34,322 nucleotides of DNA. It comes from Candidatus Cellulosilyticum pullistercoris. GTDB taxonomy: Bacteria; Bacillota; Clostridia; Lachnospirales; Cellulosilyticaceae. Of this stretch, positions 1-12,453 are shown in pieces. Below the pieces are notes generated by a model. It worked only from the letters and a program-made list of their open reading frames with translations, was not told where the DNA came from and searched no databases. Position 1 is the first letter of the stretch, and each line of letters opens with the position of its first letter. The stretch spans positions 1 through 34,322 of the forward strand of contig JAHLFQ010000161.1 in the NCBI GenBank assembly GCA_018883705.1, given 5' to 3'. The position numbers were made by a program, and so were the translations under genes.

Positions 1-1715
<1,715 letters not shown>

Positions 1716-1757
1716 TTATTACAAAAAACTAAATATCTCTTATTAATCTAAATGAAA

Positions 1758-3221
1758 CTATACATTTTTCATATAGCGCGTAATACTCTCCCAATCTTCA
1801 TGAGTAAAAATTTCATGCAAATTAATAACTGGAATGTTTACTTTTTGTTTTAATGTATGTGTTGCTAAAATAAGATCGATATGCTCCATATGCTCTAGCG
1901 CATAATCAATCTGATGGGTAGAGTAATACCCCTCTATTCTAATCTTCCCATGAAAAGCTTGCTCTATCTTACTCTTTAATCTTTTAATCATAATGGCAGC
2001 ACTATTGCTTACTAGTATGGCATGTACCGTTTTTTTCAAATGTTCTAAAATAGTGGCGATATGAAGTGCTATATAAGCATGTTCAATATCTGTAATCCGT
2101 ATCCCTGTCAGTTCTTCAATAATAGGTACAATCTCACCCGCTATAGCATATTCTGATTGAGCTTGTTTTTTGATTTTCTTGGCCATATAAGCATCTTCAT
2201 GATCATTTAATTTAATCCTACTTAGCATAGCTTTAATATGTCTTTCTAAATCTAAAAGCTGCTCTGGTGCCCTTCTCATATCTATTCCATGCTTTTCTTT
2301 TACAGAGTCTACAAATCTATAAGTAATTTCATCCTTAATCTTTGCTTCATCTTCTACTATGCTATTTTGCCCAATATAAATAATTCGTTTTTGCATAAAA
2401 ATATATTGTAGCCAATATCTTTCTTCCTCATTAAATGTCACATCCAAAATACTTTCTAGTGCATCAAAAGGCACAATACTTTCTTTGCACTCCTCTACAT
2501 AAAAGTCATCTACTATGTAACCTGCTTTCACTCTCCCCGCAAAAGCTAAATTTTCTAGAATTAAAGTAATAAAACCATAGTCGGCAAGCACAATATGACG
2601 CTCATTTAGATGCTTTTGATAAAGTAGTACAAGCTGTCTATACTGCTCTCTTGTTCCTAATCCAAAATGTAAAAATACTCTCATCAGATAATTTGCATCC
2701 ATACGATAATGCTTATAAATCAGTGCAGAAATTAGCTTACGTTTCACTACTTCTATGGCCTTAAATTGAATCCCTATCGCTTTACTGACTTCTAATTCAG
2801 TACCTGTTATCTGTTTTACAAACTCATTGAGCTGTTTAATATCATGAAATATACAACTTCTAGAAACAAACAGCTTCTCGCTCATCTCATCCATTGTTAT
2901 AGGTCTTTCTTCCCATAACAATAAGAACATAATTAAGAACTGTCTTTGTGAAGGGGTTTCAGGGATCCACTGACAAATATTTTCGTAATCCTTTAATATT
3001 TTAGTAAGTTTTTCTTTTTTATCTTCTTCAATATAGTATCTACTATCATTTGTGTATTTTACATCTAATTCATATACTTCTAAGAAGTGATTGATTCCTT
3101 TAAGGTCTTCTTTAAGTGTTCGCTCAGAGATAGAAAGCTTCTCACACAAAAAATCCATTTCAACTGTCTTGGCTGTATTGAGTAATGTAATTAAAATAAA
3201 CTCTTGGCGTGCTGATAACAT
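1758..3221 (-). CDS. PRD-domain transcriptional regulator (MtlR/LicR-like, N-terminal HTH)
   Basis: N-terminal HTH-like segment (EFILITLLNTAKTVEMDFLCEKLSISERTLKEDLKGINHFL), second HTH-like segment (MDEMSEKLFVSRSCIFHDIKQLNEF), PRD-like C-terminal half (IVPIIEELTGIRITDIEHAYIALHIATILEHLKK). Located just upstream of the PTS gene. Confidence 0.82.
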   Translation of the reverse strand: MLSARQEFILITLLNTAKTVEMDFLCEKLSISERTLKEDLKGINHFLEVYELDVKYTNDSRYYIEEDKKEKLTKILKDYENICQWIPETPSQRQFLIMFLLLWEERPITMDEMSEKLFVSRSCIFHDIKQLNEFVKQITGTELEVSKAIGIQFKAIEVVKRKLISALIYKHYRMDANYLMRVFLHFGLGTREQYRQLVLLYQKHLNERHIVLADYGFITLILENLAFAGRVKAGYIVDDFYVEECKESIVPFDALESILDVTFNEEERYWLQYIFMQKRIIYIGQNSIVEDEAKIKDEITYRFVDSVKEKHGIDMRRAPEQLLDLERHIKAMLSRIKLNDHEDAYMAKKIKKQAQSEYAIAGEIVPIIEELTGIRITDIEHAYIALHIATILEHLKKTVHAILVSNSAAIMIKRLKSKIEQAFHGKIRIEGYYSTHQIDYALEHMEHIDLILATHTLKQKVNIPVINLHEIFTHEDWESITRYMKNV

Positions 3222-3420
3222 GATGTCGTCCTCCTTTTAAAACACTCATACTCTTTTATTATACGCTATTTTATAGAAATACTTCTTATCTAACCATGAT
3301 AAAGTTACTACTTTATTATAAATAATTACGCTCTTCCTCAAAACACCAACTATTTAAATCTATAAATGCTATACTATTCATAACTGTTTAAAATAAATAT
3401 TGTATAGGATGTGATTATCT

Positions 3421-4572
3421 ATGTTCAAGTGCCTTAAGAAATATCTTGCTTCCACTCTTCTACTTAGCTTACTCGTAACCGGCTGCTCGTCTCCTTCTAG
3501 TAACACCTCTTCTACTTTAAACACAAGCTCTAATCATCCCACTCAGCTTACTGAATCTAAACTCGAAACTAACCTACCTTCTTCTACTCCAGTCACTACT
3601 CCCAATTTTACTCTTCCTGCATCTAAACCTACTCCCACCTTTGATCCTAATACACCTGTAGGCATGCATGGTACATTGAATGTACAGGAAACTTACATAG
3701 TAGATGAAAATAATCAGCCTTTTCAACTTCGTGGTGTGAGTACTCATGGGTTACAATGGTACCCTGGATTTGTGAATGAAGGAAGTTTTGCTACGCTGCG
3801 TGATGATTGGAAGGTTAATGTGGTTCGTTTAGCTATGTATACGGATAATGATTCTGGCTACTTAGGCAATACAGCTGGAATGGAATCTCTTGTCAGAGAA
3901 GGTATTGATCTAGCTACACAAGCCGGTCTCTATGTCATTGTAGATTGGCACTGTTTAAAAGATGGCAATCCCAACACTCATAAAGATGAAGCTATTCGAT
4001 TCTTTAGCCAGATTTCAGCAGAATATATCAACTATCCTAATATCCTCTATGAACTTTGTAACGAACCTAATGGGGAAGATGTAACTTGGAATCAAGATGT
4101 TAAACCCTATTGTGAAACACTCATTGAAACCATTCGTGCTATTGATGAACAAAGTATTATTATAGCTGGTACTCCCACTTGGAGTCAGGATATTCACCTA
4201 GCAGCCCAAAATCCATTAAAAGGTGATAATATTATGTATACACTTCACTTCTATGCAGATACACATCGAGAATTTCTACGTGATCGTTTAGTGGATTGTA
4301 TCACCACTTATAAACTTCCTGTATTTGTTTCCGAATTTGGTACTTGTGATGCTTCAGGTAATACGCATTTCAACGAAGAACAATCTGATATATGGCTAGA
4401 TCTTCTAGATCAAAATCATATCAGCTGGGTGAATTGGAGTCTTTGTGATAAAAAAGAAACTGCCTCTCTTTTAAAACCACTTACTAGTTCACGTGGCAAT
4501 TGGACAGATGAAGATTTAACAGATACCGGATTATATATTAAAAATAGACTTCTAGACGCTTATCCTGATTAA
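3421..4572 (+). CDS. GH5 (subfamily 2-like) endo-beta-1,4-glucanase lipoprotein
   Basis: Lipobox LLVTGC; Ser/Thr/Pro-rich linker; GH5 motifs RGVSTHGLQWYP, VIVDWH, ILYELCNEPNG (acid/base) and PVFVSEFGT (nucleophile). Confidence 0.93.
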   Translation: MFKCLKKYLASTLLLSLLVTGCSSPSSNTSSTLNTSSNHPTQLTESKLETNLPSSTPVTTPNFTLPASKPTPTFDPNTPVGMHGTLNVQETYIVDENNQPFQLRGVSTHGLQWYPGFVNEGSFATLRDDWKVNVVRLAMYTDNDSGYLGNTAGMESLVREGIDLATQAGLYVIVDWHCLKDGNPNTHKDEAIRFFSQISAEYINYPNILYELCNEPNGEDVTWNQDVKPYCETLIETIRAIDEQSIIIAGTPTWSQDIHLAAQNPLKGDNIMYTLHFYADTHREFLRDRLVDCITTYKLPVFVSEFGTCDASGNTHFNEEQSDIWLDLLDQNHISWVNWSLCDKKETASLLKPLTSSRGNWTDEDLTDTGLYIKNRLLDAYPD

Positions 4573-4574
4573 AT

Positions 4575-5520
4575 CCCGCTTTTTTAAATTTGATCCTACG
4601 AGGATTTTTGCGGTCTTCCCGAACGGGTAATATATTCTTTCGAATAAGAACTTCCACCTCAGGTGGATGTACATTTTCATCCCTAAAGAATTTTTTGTAG
4701 ATATGAATGGCTACAGTAAAATTTACTTGATACTCATTCTTTGTAGGCTTTTGCTGAACGACTACGTGCAGAGTAATCATCTCACACAAGTTATACATAA
4801 CAAGTCTTGCAAATACTTCTTGGATAATGTACTCCACCTTTTTTGCGTGAAAACTTATAAGTCCAAGTGCATATTTCAACTCTCTAAAAGAGGTCTCTAT
4901 TCCCCACCTCATGTGATAAAGTTTTTTCAGCTCTTCTGACGAAAAGGCATCAGCATCAAGATTGGTAATAACTGTTTCATATGTATCATCAGTGATTTTA
5001 AAACGTACAACACGAAACCACATAGGATAAAACTTCTTTTGTTTGCTTTCTTGTAAGTTCACGATAAACATTTTTATAATGATATATTTCCAACCTTTTT
5101 CTTGAATATGTGCTAAAACGTTATAACTTTCATAACCTCGATCTGCCATGATGATAGTATTTTTATCTAAGTTTGATCGATCCACCATATCTGTTAATGC
5201 TTTATACTCATTTTCTTCTCTTCCAGATTTGAAATATTTAAGTCTGATCCATCAACCGCTAATAATCTATACCCTTTATAAGTTTTATGCTGCTTAAATG
5301 ATTCATTAAATTCATGGAATAAAAACTCAAATGCAAAAGGTAGAATTTTATCCCGCTGTTGCACAAAAGTTGAAGAAGTAGCTATATTAGGTGTATAGCC
5401 ACAGTAGTCTAATAGTTCTTTATAAATACTATTTCCATTCATATTTAAGAGTAAACCAAACATGGTTTTGAAATCTAATTTGCGATTACGTGTACGTAAT
5501 GAGTCATTAGTATATCTCCT
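4575..5520 (-). pseudogene. degenerate IS4-family transposase remnant (ORFs 4538-5188 and 5194-5463)
   Basis: Two ORFs in different frames together cover RNRKLDFKTMFGLLLNMNGNSIYKELLDY, LLAVDGSDLNIS, (S)GREENEYKALTDMVDRSNLDKNTIIMADRGYES and LKKLYHMRWGIETSFRELKYALGL. The stretch between DLNIS and GREENEYK is missing with a frame change, and the C-terminus reads into the antisense of the GH5 3' end. Confidence 0.87.
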
Positions 5521-5625
5521 TGAAGTTATATATCATCAAGGGGCTTCGCCGCAAAATTTGTAGGTTTTGTCAAGCTTTTTCACAAAACTTAACTAAATGA
5601 CATTGCTCTAAAGAGAGCGTATTTT

Positions 5626-7014
<1,389 letters not shown>

Positions 7015-7103
7015 CTATTATTTTAATTTAATTAAGTTGCTACTATATGTATTCCAATTCCTGACTGCTCTAAACTTTAATTCTTCTCTTTTACTTATAC
7101 GAT

Positions 7104-7138
7104 AAAAAATGACTTCTAAACCCTGTAGAAGTCATTTT
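7104..7138 (-). terminator. rho-independent terminator downstream of the SLH-GH16 gene
   Basis: 13-bp perfect stem aaaatgacttcta / tagaagtcatttt (7106-7118 / 7126-7138), with T-run on the minus strand. Confidence 0.8.
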
Positions 7139-7191
7139 CTAAGTAAACTATTGCTGTATTACTTGTTCATTTTCTTCTGCCTGATTTCTAG

Positions 7192-10100
7192 TTAAATACC
7201 TGCGCCCATAAAAATCTTAAATTCTAATTCTGAACTTGTTTCTAAATTGGTTGTAAACTCATAGTTAAATTCTTGCACTTCAGTTGTTAAGTCAAATGCT
7301 TTAACAAAGTAATCTGCATAACTCTTATTAGAAGTACGCATTTGAATTTTCTTATCTCTATCTGCTTTTCCTTTAAAAGAAAGTACATATCTTTTTCCTT
7401 GTTCTAATGTCGTATTAGGCTGATACATAATAACATCCCAAGGATCTTTCCCCTCATTAGTAATTGTTATTTGAGCACCTGTTGTAGACTCAAATTTGAA
7501 ATTTGCGCCTCCTCCTATAAGCCATGCCCCTTGAGCATTAAAATCTCCATCCTTAAGAAGATTAGTATCTGTACCTTTTTCTACTAGTACAAGATCATCT
7601 AGCGTCACTACGATTTCAGTGCTTTCTTTCACTGGTTCTTCATATAGCATCACATCATTAATTGTAATTTGATTTTTACCACTATGATATGCATTAGTCC
7701 ACTCATCATAGCCCATCTGGAATTTAAGAATTAAATCAGATACAACTTCTGGTGTTACAGTAAATTTATGCTCATAAGTATTGTGACCTTGTTGCAGATG
7801 GATAATTTGAGCATTTTCTCCTATATATTCTTGACTTGATGAATCTTGAAGTGCAATACGTAAACTAGATGCTGTTGTTACATTAGCATTAAATTTGATA
7901 ACATAAGTCTTTCCCTGTTTTAATGAAAGACCATCTTGTTCTAAAGTAATCTGCCATGCTTCGTCACCACTGTTTTCAATATCTACCTGTAATCCATCAT
8001 TACGAGTAAAAGTAGCCTCACCAGGTTTTACTGCATATTGATTCCATCCAAAATCTTCTTTATCCTCAAAATTTCCATTTTGTAAGAGATTACTGATTTC
8101 TGTTGGTACATCTTCTCCACTTTCTTCCTTTTCCTCTCCTGGAACATCCGTTACATAGATATCATCTAAAGTAATGGTTGTAGGTACTGCACCGTCTTGT
8201 TTTCCTGCTTCTAATGCTAGTTTAGCATCTTCATCTGTAGCCTCATTCATTGTGAATCTAAAGACATGTTGTTGCTCCGCCTCTGTAATATCAAAAAATT
8301 GATCATTTGATAAATAGTTAGTATAAGAATAATCTGCTGCCTCATGTCCAACACTTACTTTAAGTTTTGTTGCTGCCTCACTTTGAGCTTTAAATCCTAC
8401 TTCATATGTCTTACCTTTTTCAAGTTTGATACCTCTTTGAGAAAGTTGTATCTCCCATGGATTACTTCCTAACTCTTTAATAGCCATTTGTAAAGCCTCA
8501 TCTAATACGGATATATCAGCTTCTGCGCCTTGGTCACTCGCAACGTAAGTACTCCAATTGTTCGTTCCATCATTAAATTGACCATTTTTTAGTTGTGATT
8601 TTAATAAGACACCATCTTTTACTTCACATACAATATTGTCAATGGTTACTGTATGCGTTTCTATCGGAGCATCTACTGTCTTTCCTATTAAGAATTTAAG
8701 ACCTAAGTCTAAATCTCCATCTGCAGGCATGGTATATTCAAAACTATATTTTTGCTTTTCTGGTGTTAAATTTACAGTCTTCTCAAAGAATGCCCTCCAA
8801 GTACCTTCTTGCTCTGTTTTTACTACCATATCCCTTGGAATTTCTGATGATGCTTCAAAGGAAATTACATATTTCACTCCAGCCGAAAATGGTACGTCAT
8901 TTTGTGAGAGCATCACACTCCATGGATTAGCTCCTATATCACTAATAAAGAACTTTGCTTCATCCTCAAAAGTAACTTCCCCTACTCCACCTTCTACAAA
9001 TAATCCATTCCAGTTTGCTCCATCTTCAGAAAAATCACCATTCTTTAATGGGAAAATATTGACACCTGAAAAATCTTGTCTTGTTTCTACCACACTCACA
9101 TCATCTAATATAATGGTGCTTTGGTCTACTCCGCCCATTTCAAACACTAATCTACCTTTATTGGTACTAGTACCTTTACCTTGCAATACAAATTCATACT
9201 TCTCTTTGGTAGTGGTTAGATCTACTCTCTGTTCTGCATAAATCGTCTTCCCATCTTCACCTAAGAGTTTTACGTTCATGGATTGTGGCTTTTCTGCTTT
9301 TCCAGTAAAAGTCATCGTATAATTAGCGTTTTCACCCAGTTTTAAACCTCTTTGATCCAGTGTAATATCACTTAAATCACGACCACCTGCATCTACTTGA
9401 ATGTGTAAATCTCGTGTAGCTTCTGGAACATGCATTGTAACTGCTCCACCATTTTGAGTGTCTAAATTCCAGTAAGTGAGTCTATCTAATTTCCCTTTAT
9501 CAAATGCGCCATTATAAATTAAGCTACCATTTTTAAGTGGATTTTTAGGTCCATTAAAATCTTCAATAACAGGCTCACTTTCTACTTCTTCTAATTTAAC
9601 GTTGCCAATCCATACATCATTAGAATCTAGCCCAACATTAAATTCAAGACGTGCAGCAGTATCCGTACTACTTTTCATAACGAATGTTTTTTCTATATGC
9701 TGAATTTCTGTACTAATATTTTCAATGTATGTATCTGAATAGACAGCATAGCCCCTTGATTCTCCACCACCTACTTTAAACTGAATGGTTCTATCATCTT
9801 CAGCTTTTGCATCAAAAGAGAGCTTATAGGTTCTACCTCTTCCTAATGTTGTTTGCTCGATCATTTGAATAGAATAATCTTGGTTCCCTTTGTCTTGAAC
9901 TTTAATTCTTGCAAAAGGTACATCTTTCAATAATTCAATAGCTGCTTCTGCCTTTCCACCAAAATTATCTTTATACAGTAGATTCCAACCTTCTCCAAAG
10001 TTTAAATCTCCTTCTTTATTATCCTGAATACCGTAATCAGAATAGGTATTATCATAGATTAAATTACCATCTTCAAGTGGTTTTCTAGCATCTTGTGGAA

Positions 10101-12276
10101 GCTCTGGAATTTTAGAATCTGGATCTGAAGCTTCTGGATAGCTTCCTTCTTTACTTTCATAAAATCTTACATAGTCCACTTCCATCGCATGTTCCTTACC
10201 ACCTTCAAAAATAGATGAATCTACCTCTAAATTCGTTCCTACACCATCATACCAACCGCCTAATGCTAAATTGAGAATCACATGGAACTTTTTATCAAAA
10301 GGTGCTGGGAAAGCATATTTTTCACCTGTATCTGGATCTACTGTAAACCAGTTATCTTGAGTCTGATAAAGCTTACCATCTACATACCATCTGATTTCAC
10401 CTGGCTGCCACTCTATGCCGTAAGTATGGAAACCATCAATGCTCTCTCCTTCTGGGAAAACATAGTTACTGCCTGACTGAGAGTTATTCGGTGTCTTCTC
10501 TCCATAATGTAACGTTCCCCATACCTGATTAGGCACACTTCCTCTACTTTCCATAATGTCAATTTCTCCAGAACTAGGCCATCCTGTATACTCATCATCT
10601 TCTGGAAGCATCCAAATAGCAGGCCATAGAGACTTGCCTAATGGCAACTTTGCTCTGACTTCTATTTTCCCATATTTTTGAGCATATTTTCCTTTAGAAA
10701 CCATTCTAGCAGAAGTATACTCATGTGTTATACCATCAATCGTTACATCTTCTTTTTTACCAGTAATCGTAAGCACGCCATCAGCTACTGTTGCATTCTT
10801 TGCTTGATAAACTTGTTTTTCCTGATTGAGATTCAAGAAACCATTGTTATAATCCCATTTATTAGAATCTACTTGATTTCCATCAAACTCATCACTCCAA
10901 GCAAGCTGCCACTTCGTTTCATCCACATGATCTCCCGGTTTTTCTTCATTTGGCTTTTCTTCTTCTACCAGTTTGTCTTCGGATGGTGACTCATTTTCTT
11001 CTGGCTTATTAATATTAGGAATCTTATTGGTGTTGACATCAATATTAGATTGAATACCTGGTGCAGTCACTATATCATTAGGTTTGATTTCTGTTTTTAT
11101 ACCTGCTATATTTTCATTCAATCGTTTGATTTCACCCTGTCCTACTATGTTCATAGCTCCATCAGCTACAACTAATTGAATAACAGAGCCTTTTACCATT
11201 TCTATTTGAGCTGGTTTAGCATTTTTATCTTGGGTGGTGTTAGGTAGCGTCACTAATTTATCTGCACTTAAAGTGCTTCCTAATTTTAGTGTGACATTGG
11301 AAGGTACCATAATTTCTGAAAAAGTTCCTTCTAGGGTTACTGTTGAATGATTCTGCAAATGAGTAGATATTTTTTTGCCTGTATTAACAATCCTTACTGG
11401 TTTTGCAACTGCCACACTGATTGGATGATCTAGAGTAATATCCTTACAGTGAATAGAGTTTTCTCCTCCGCCTTCCACAAACACTGTCCCTTTTACAGTA
11501 ATATGATCTAGTGTTACATCTCCACGCCCTATACCTTCTGCTAAATATAAATTACCGGATACCGTCATATCCTGGAGGATAACATCTTTTGTATTGATTA
11601 CTAAATTCCCTTTAACATCCACTTTATAGGTTCCTGCTTCTTGTATAATCGTTGATGTTAAACGATCTATAACCATCATCATTTGTGCTCTCGTTAAATA
11701 TGCTTGAGGTGCAAAGCTCCCATCAGGCATTCCTAACATATAGCCATTTCCTACTAAAGCCTGAACTGATTCTATAGCCCAATCAGATATATCTCCTTGA
11801 TCTTTAAAAGTTTTAGCTTCTGCCTTTGTTAAACTATAAGCTCTAGAAAAAGCATAGGCTAATTCTTCACGGGTAACCGGTTGATCAGGTTTAAATCTTT
11901 CTCCTGTATCCTTCATAAGCCCTGCTGAACTGACATGCTCAATGGCAGAGGCATACCATTTACCTTCATTTACGTCTTCATAACTTTTTGCATATGTACT
12001 ATCTTCTAATTTAAATATGCGATCAATAACTGCTGCAAGCTCTGCTCTTGTTACTTGATTTTGAGGTCTAAAACTATAATCCTCATATCCTGATACAATT
12101 CCATTTTGACTCCATTTATAAATAGCTTCACTATACCAAGCATTTTCTTTTACATCATTAAATATTTTTTCTGTGGTTATAGGTGCCGCAATACCAGTTG
12201 CTTGAATCTGAGATAACATCATCGCAGTTACCAACAAGCTAGTTAATCTTCTCTTACTACTACCCATCTTTCTCAT
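7192..12276 (-). CDS. cell-surface SLH-domain GH16 endo-beta-1,3-glucanase (laminarinase-like) with a beta-helix-like spacer and about six CBM4/9-type modules
   Basis: Signal peptide; three SLH repeats (e.g. FNDVKENAWYSEAIYKWSQNGIVSGYEDYSFRPQNQVTRAELA); spacer VKGNLVINTKDVILQDMTVSGNLYLAEGIGRGDVTLD; GH16 domain at about 10155-10915 with catalytic GEIDIMES and NLALGGWYDG; repeated modules of the form LKNGxF..W.....NPW.I.LSQ.G..L..GK.Y...F.A...(T)I.LDD. Confidence 0.93.
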   Translation of the reverse strand: MRKMGSSKRRLTSLLVTAMMLSQIQATGIAAPITTEKIFNDVKENAWYSEAIYKWSQNGIVSGYEDYSFRPQNQVTRAELAAVIDRIFKLEDSTYAKSYEDVNEGKWYASAIEHVSSAGLMKDTGERFKPDQPVTREELAYAFSRAYSLTKAEAKTFKDQGDISDWAIESVQALVGNGYMLGMPDGSFAPQAYLTRAQMMMVIDRLTSTIIQEAGTYKVDVKGNLVINTKDVILQDMTVSGNLYLAEGIGRGDVTLDHITVKGTVFVEGGGENSIHCKDITLDHPISVAVAKPVRIVNTGKKISTHLQNHSTVTLEGTFSEIMVPSNVTLKLGSTLSADKLVTLPNTTQDKNAKPAQIEMVKGSVIQLVVADGAMNIVGQGEIKRLNENIAGIKTEIKPNDIVTAPGIQSNIDVNTNKIPNINKPEENESPSEDKLVEEEKPNEEKPGDHVDETKWQLAWSDEFDGNQVDSNKWDYNNGFLNLNQEKQVYQAKNATVADGVLTITGKKEDVTIDGITHEYTSARMVSKGKYAQKYGKIEVRAKLPLGKSLWPAIWMLPEDDEYTGWPSSGEIDIMESRGSVPNQVWGTLHYGEKTPNNSQSGSNYVFPEGESIDGFHTYGIEWQPGEIRWYVDGKLYQTQDNWFTVDPDTGEKYAFPAPFDKKFHVILNLALGGWYDGVGTNLEVDSSIFEGGKEHAMEVDYVRFYESKEGSYPEASDPDSKIPELPQDARKPLEDGNLIYDNTYSDYGIQDNKEGDLNFGEGWNLLYKDNFGGKAEAAIELLKDVPFARIKVQDKGNQDYSIQMIEQTTLGRGRTYKLSFDAKAEDDRTIQFKVGGGESRGYAVYSDTYIENISTEIQHIEKTFVMKSSTDTAARLEFNVGLDSNDVWIGNVKLEEVESEPVIEDFNGPKNPLKNGSLIYNGAFDKGKLDRLTYWNLDTQNGGAVTMHVPEATRDLHIQVDAGGRDLSDITLDQRGLKLGENANYTMTFTGKAEKPQSMNVKLLGEDGKTIYAEQRVDLTTTKEKYEFVLQGKGTSTNKGRLVFEMGGVDQSTIILDDVSVVETRQDFSGVNIFPLKNGDFSEDGANWNGLFVEGGVGEVTFEDEAKFFISDIGANPWSVMLSQNDVPFSAGVKYVISFEASSEIPRDMVVKTEQEGTWRAFFEKTVNLTPEKQKYSFEYTMPADGDLDLGLKFLIGKTVDAPIETHTVTIDNIVCEVKDGVLLKSQLKNGQFNDGTNNWSTYVASDQGAEADISVLDEALQMAIKELGSNPWEIQLSQRGIKLEKGKTYEVGFKAQSEAATKLKVSVGHEAADYSYTNYLSNDQFFDITEAEQQHVFRFTMNEATDEDAKLALEAGKQDGAVPTTITLDDIYVTDVPGEEKEESGEDVPTEISNLLQNGNFEDKEDFGWNQYAVKPGEATFTRNDGLQVDIENSGDEAWQITLEQDGLSLKQGKTYVIKFNANVTTASSLRIALQDSSSQEYIGENAQIIHLQQGHNTYEHKFTVTPEVVSDLILKFQMGYDEWTNAYHSGKNQITINDVMLYEEPVKESTEIVVTLDDLVLVEKGTDTNLLKDGDFNAQGAWLIGGGANFKFESTTGAQITITNEGKDPWDVIMYQPNTTLEQGKRYVLSFKGKADRDKKIQMRTSNKSYADYFVKAFDLTTEVQEFNYEFTTNLETSSELEFKIFMGAGI

Positions 12277-12320
12277 AATATCCCCCTTATTGAATATAAA
12301 ATGATATATATATCTTCTGA

Positions 12321-12440
12321 TTAATAAAATATCAAGATTCCTATGCAGATTAAAATACTAATCATCAATATAATAGCTACCCCAATACCTACCTTTTGCT
12401 TGATACTTAAAACACTTCTTATCTCATGATGTCCTTTCAT
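12321..12440 (-). CDS. 39-aa single-transmembrane small protein (not in the supplied ORF track)
   Basis: ATG at 12440 preceded by GGGGAG; translation MKGHHEIRSVLSIKQKVGIGVAIILMISILICIGILIFY*. Basic N-terminal segment then one hydrophobic helix. Lies between the lichenase and SLH-GH16 genes, same strand. Confidence 0.62.
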   Translation of the reverse strand: MKGHHEIRSVLSIKQKVGIGVAIILMISILICIGILIFY

Positions 12441-12453
12441 ACATGTTCTCCCC

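Noticed and set aside
4667-4939. 90-aa + strand ORF
   Set aside because: Antisense to the transposase remnant; no supporting features.
5563-5588. ggttttgt...acaaaac short inverted repeat considered as an IS terminal repeat
   Set aside because: Only 7-bp arms and no partner at the other end of the IS remnant (about 4575).
7033-7042. agttgctact upstream of GH1 as another copy of the shared regulatory box
   Set aside because: Matches only part of the motif, at different distance, with no matching -10 spacing.
8636-9241. 201-aa + strand ORF
   Set aside because: Antisense to the well-supported SLH-GH16 CBM region; no recognisable domain and no convincing ribosome-binding context.
10282-10989. 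+ strand ORFs of 64 and 103 aa, and a - strand 61-aa ORF (10413-10598)
   Set aside because: All overlap the GH16 catalytic domain in other frames; explained by the main CDS.
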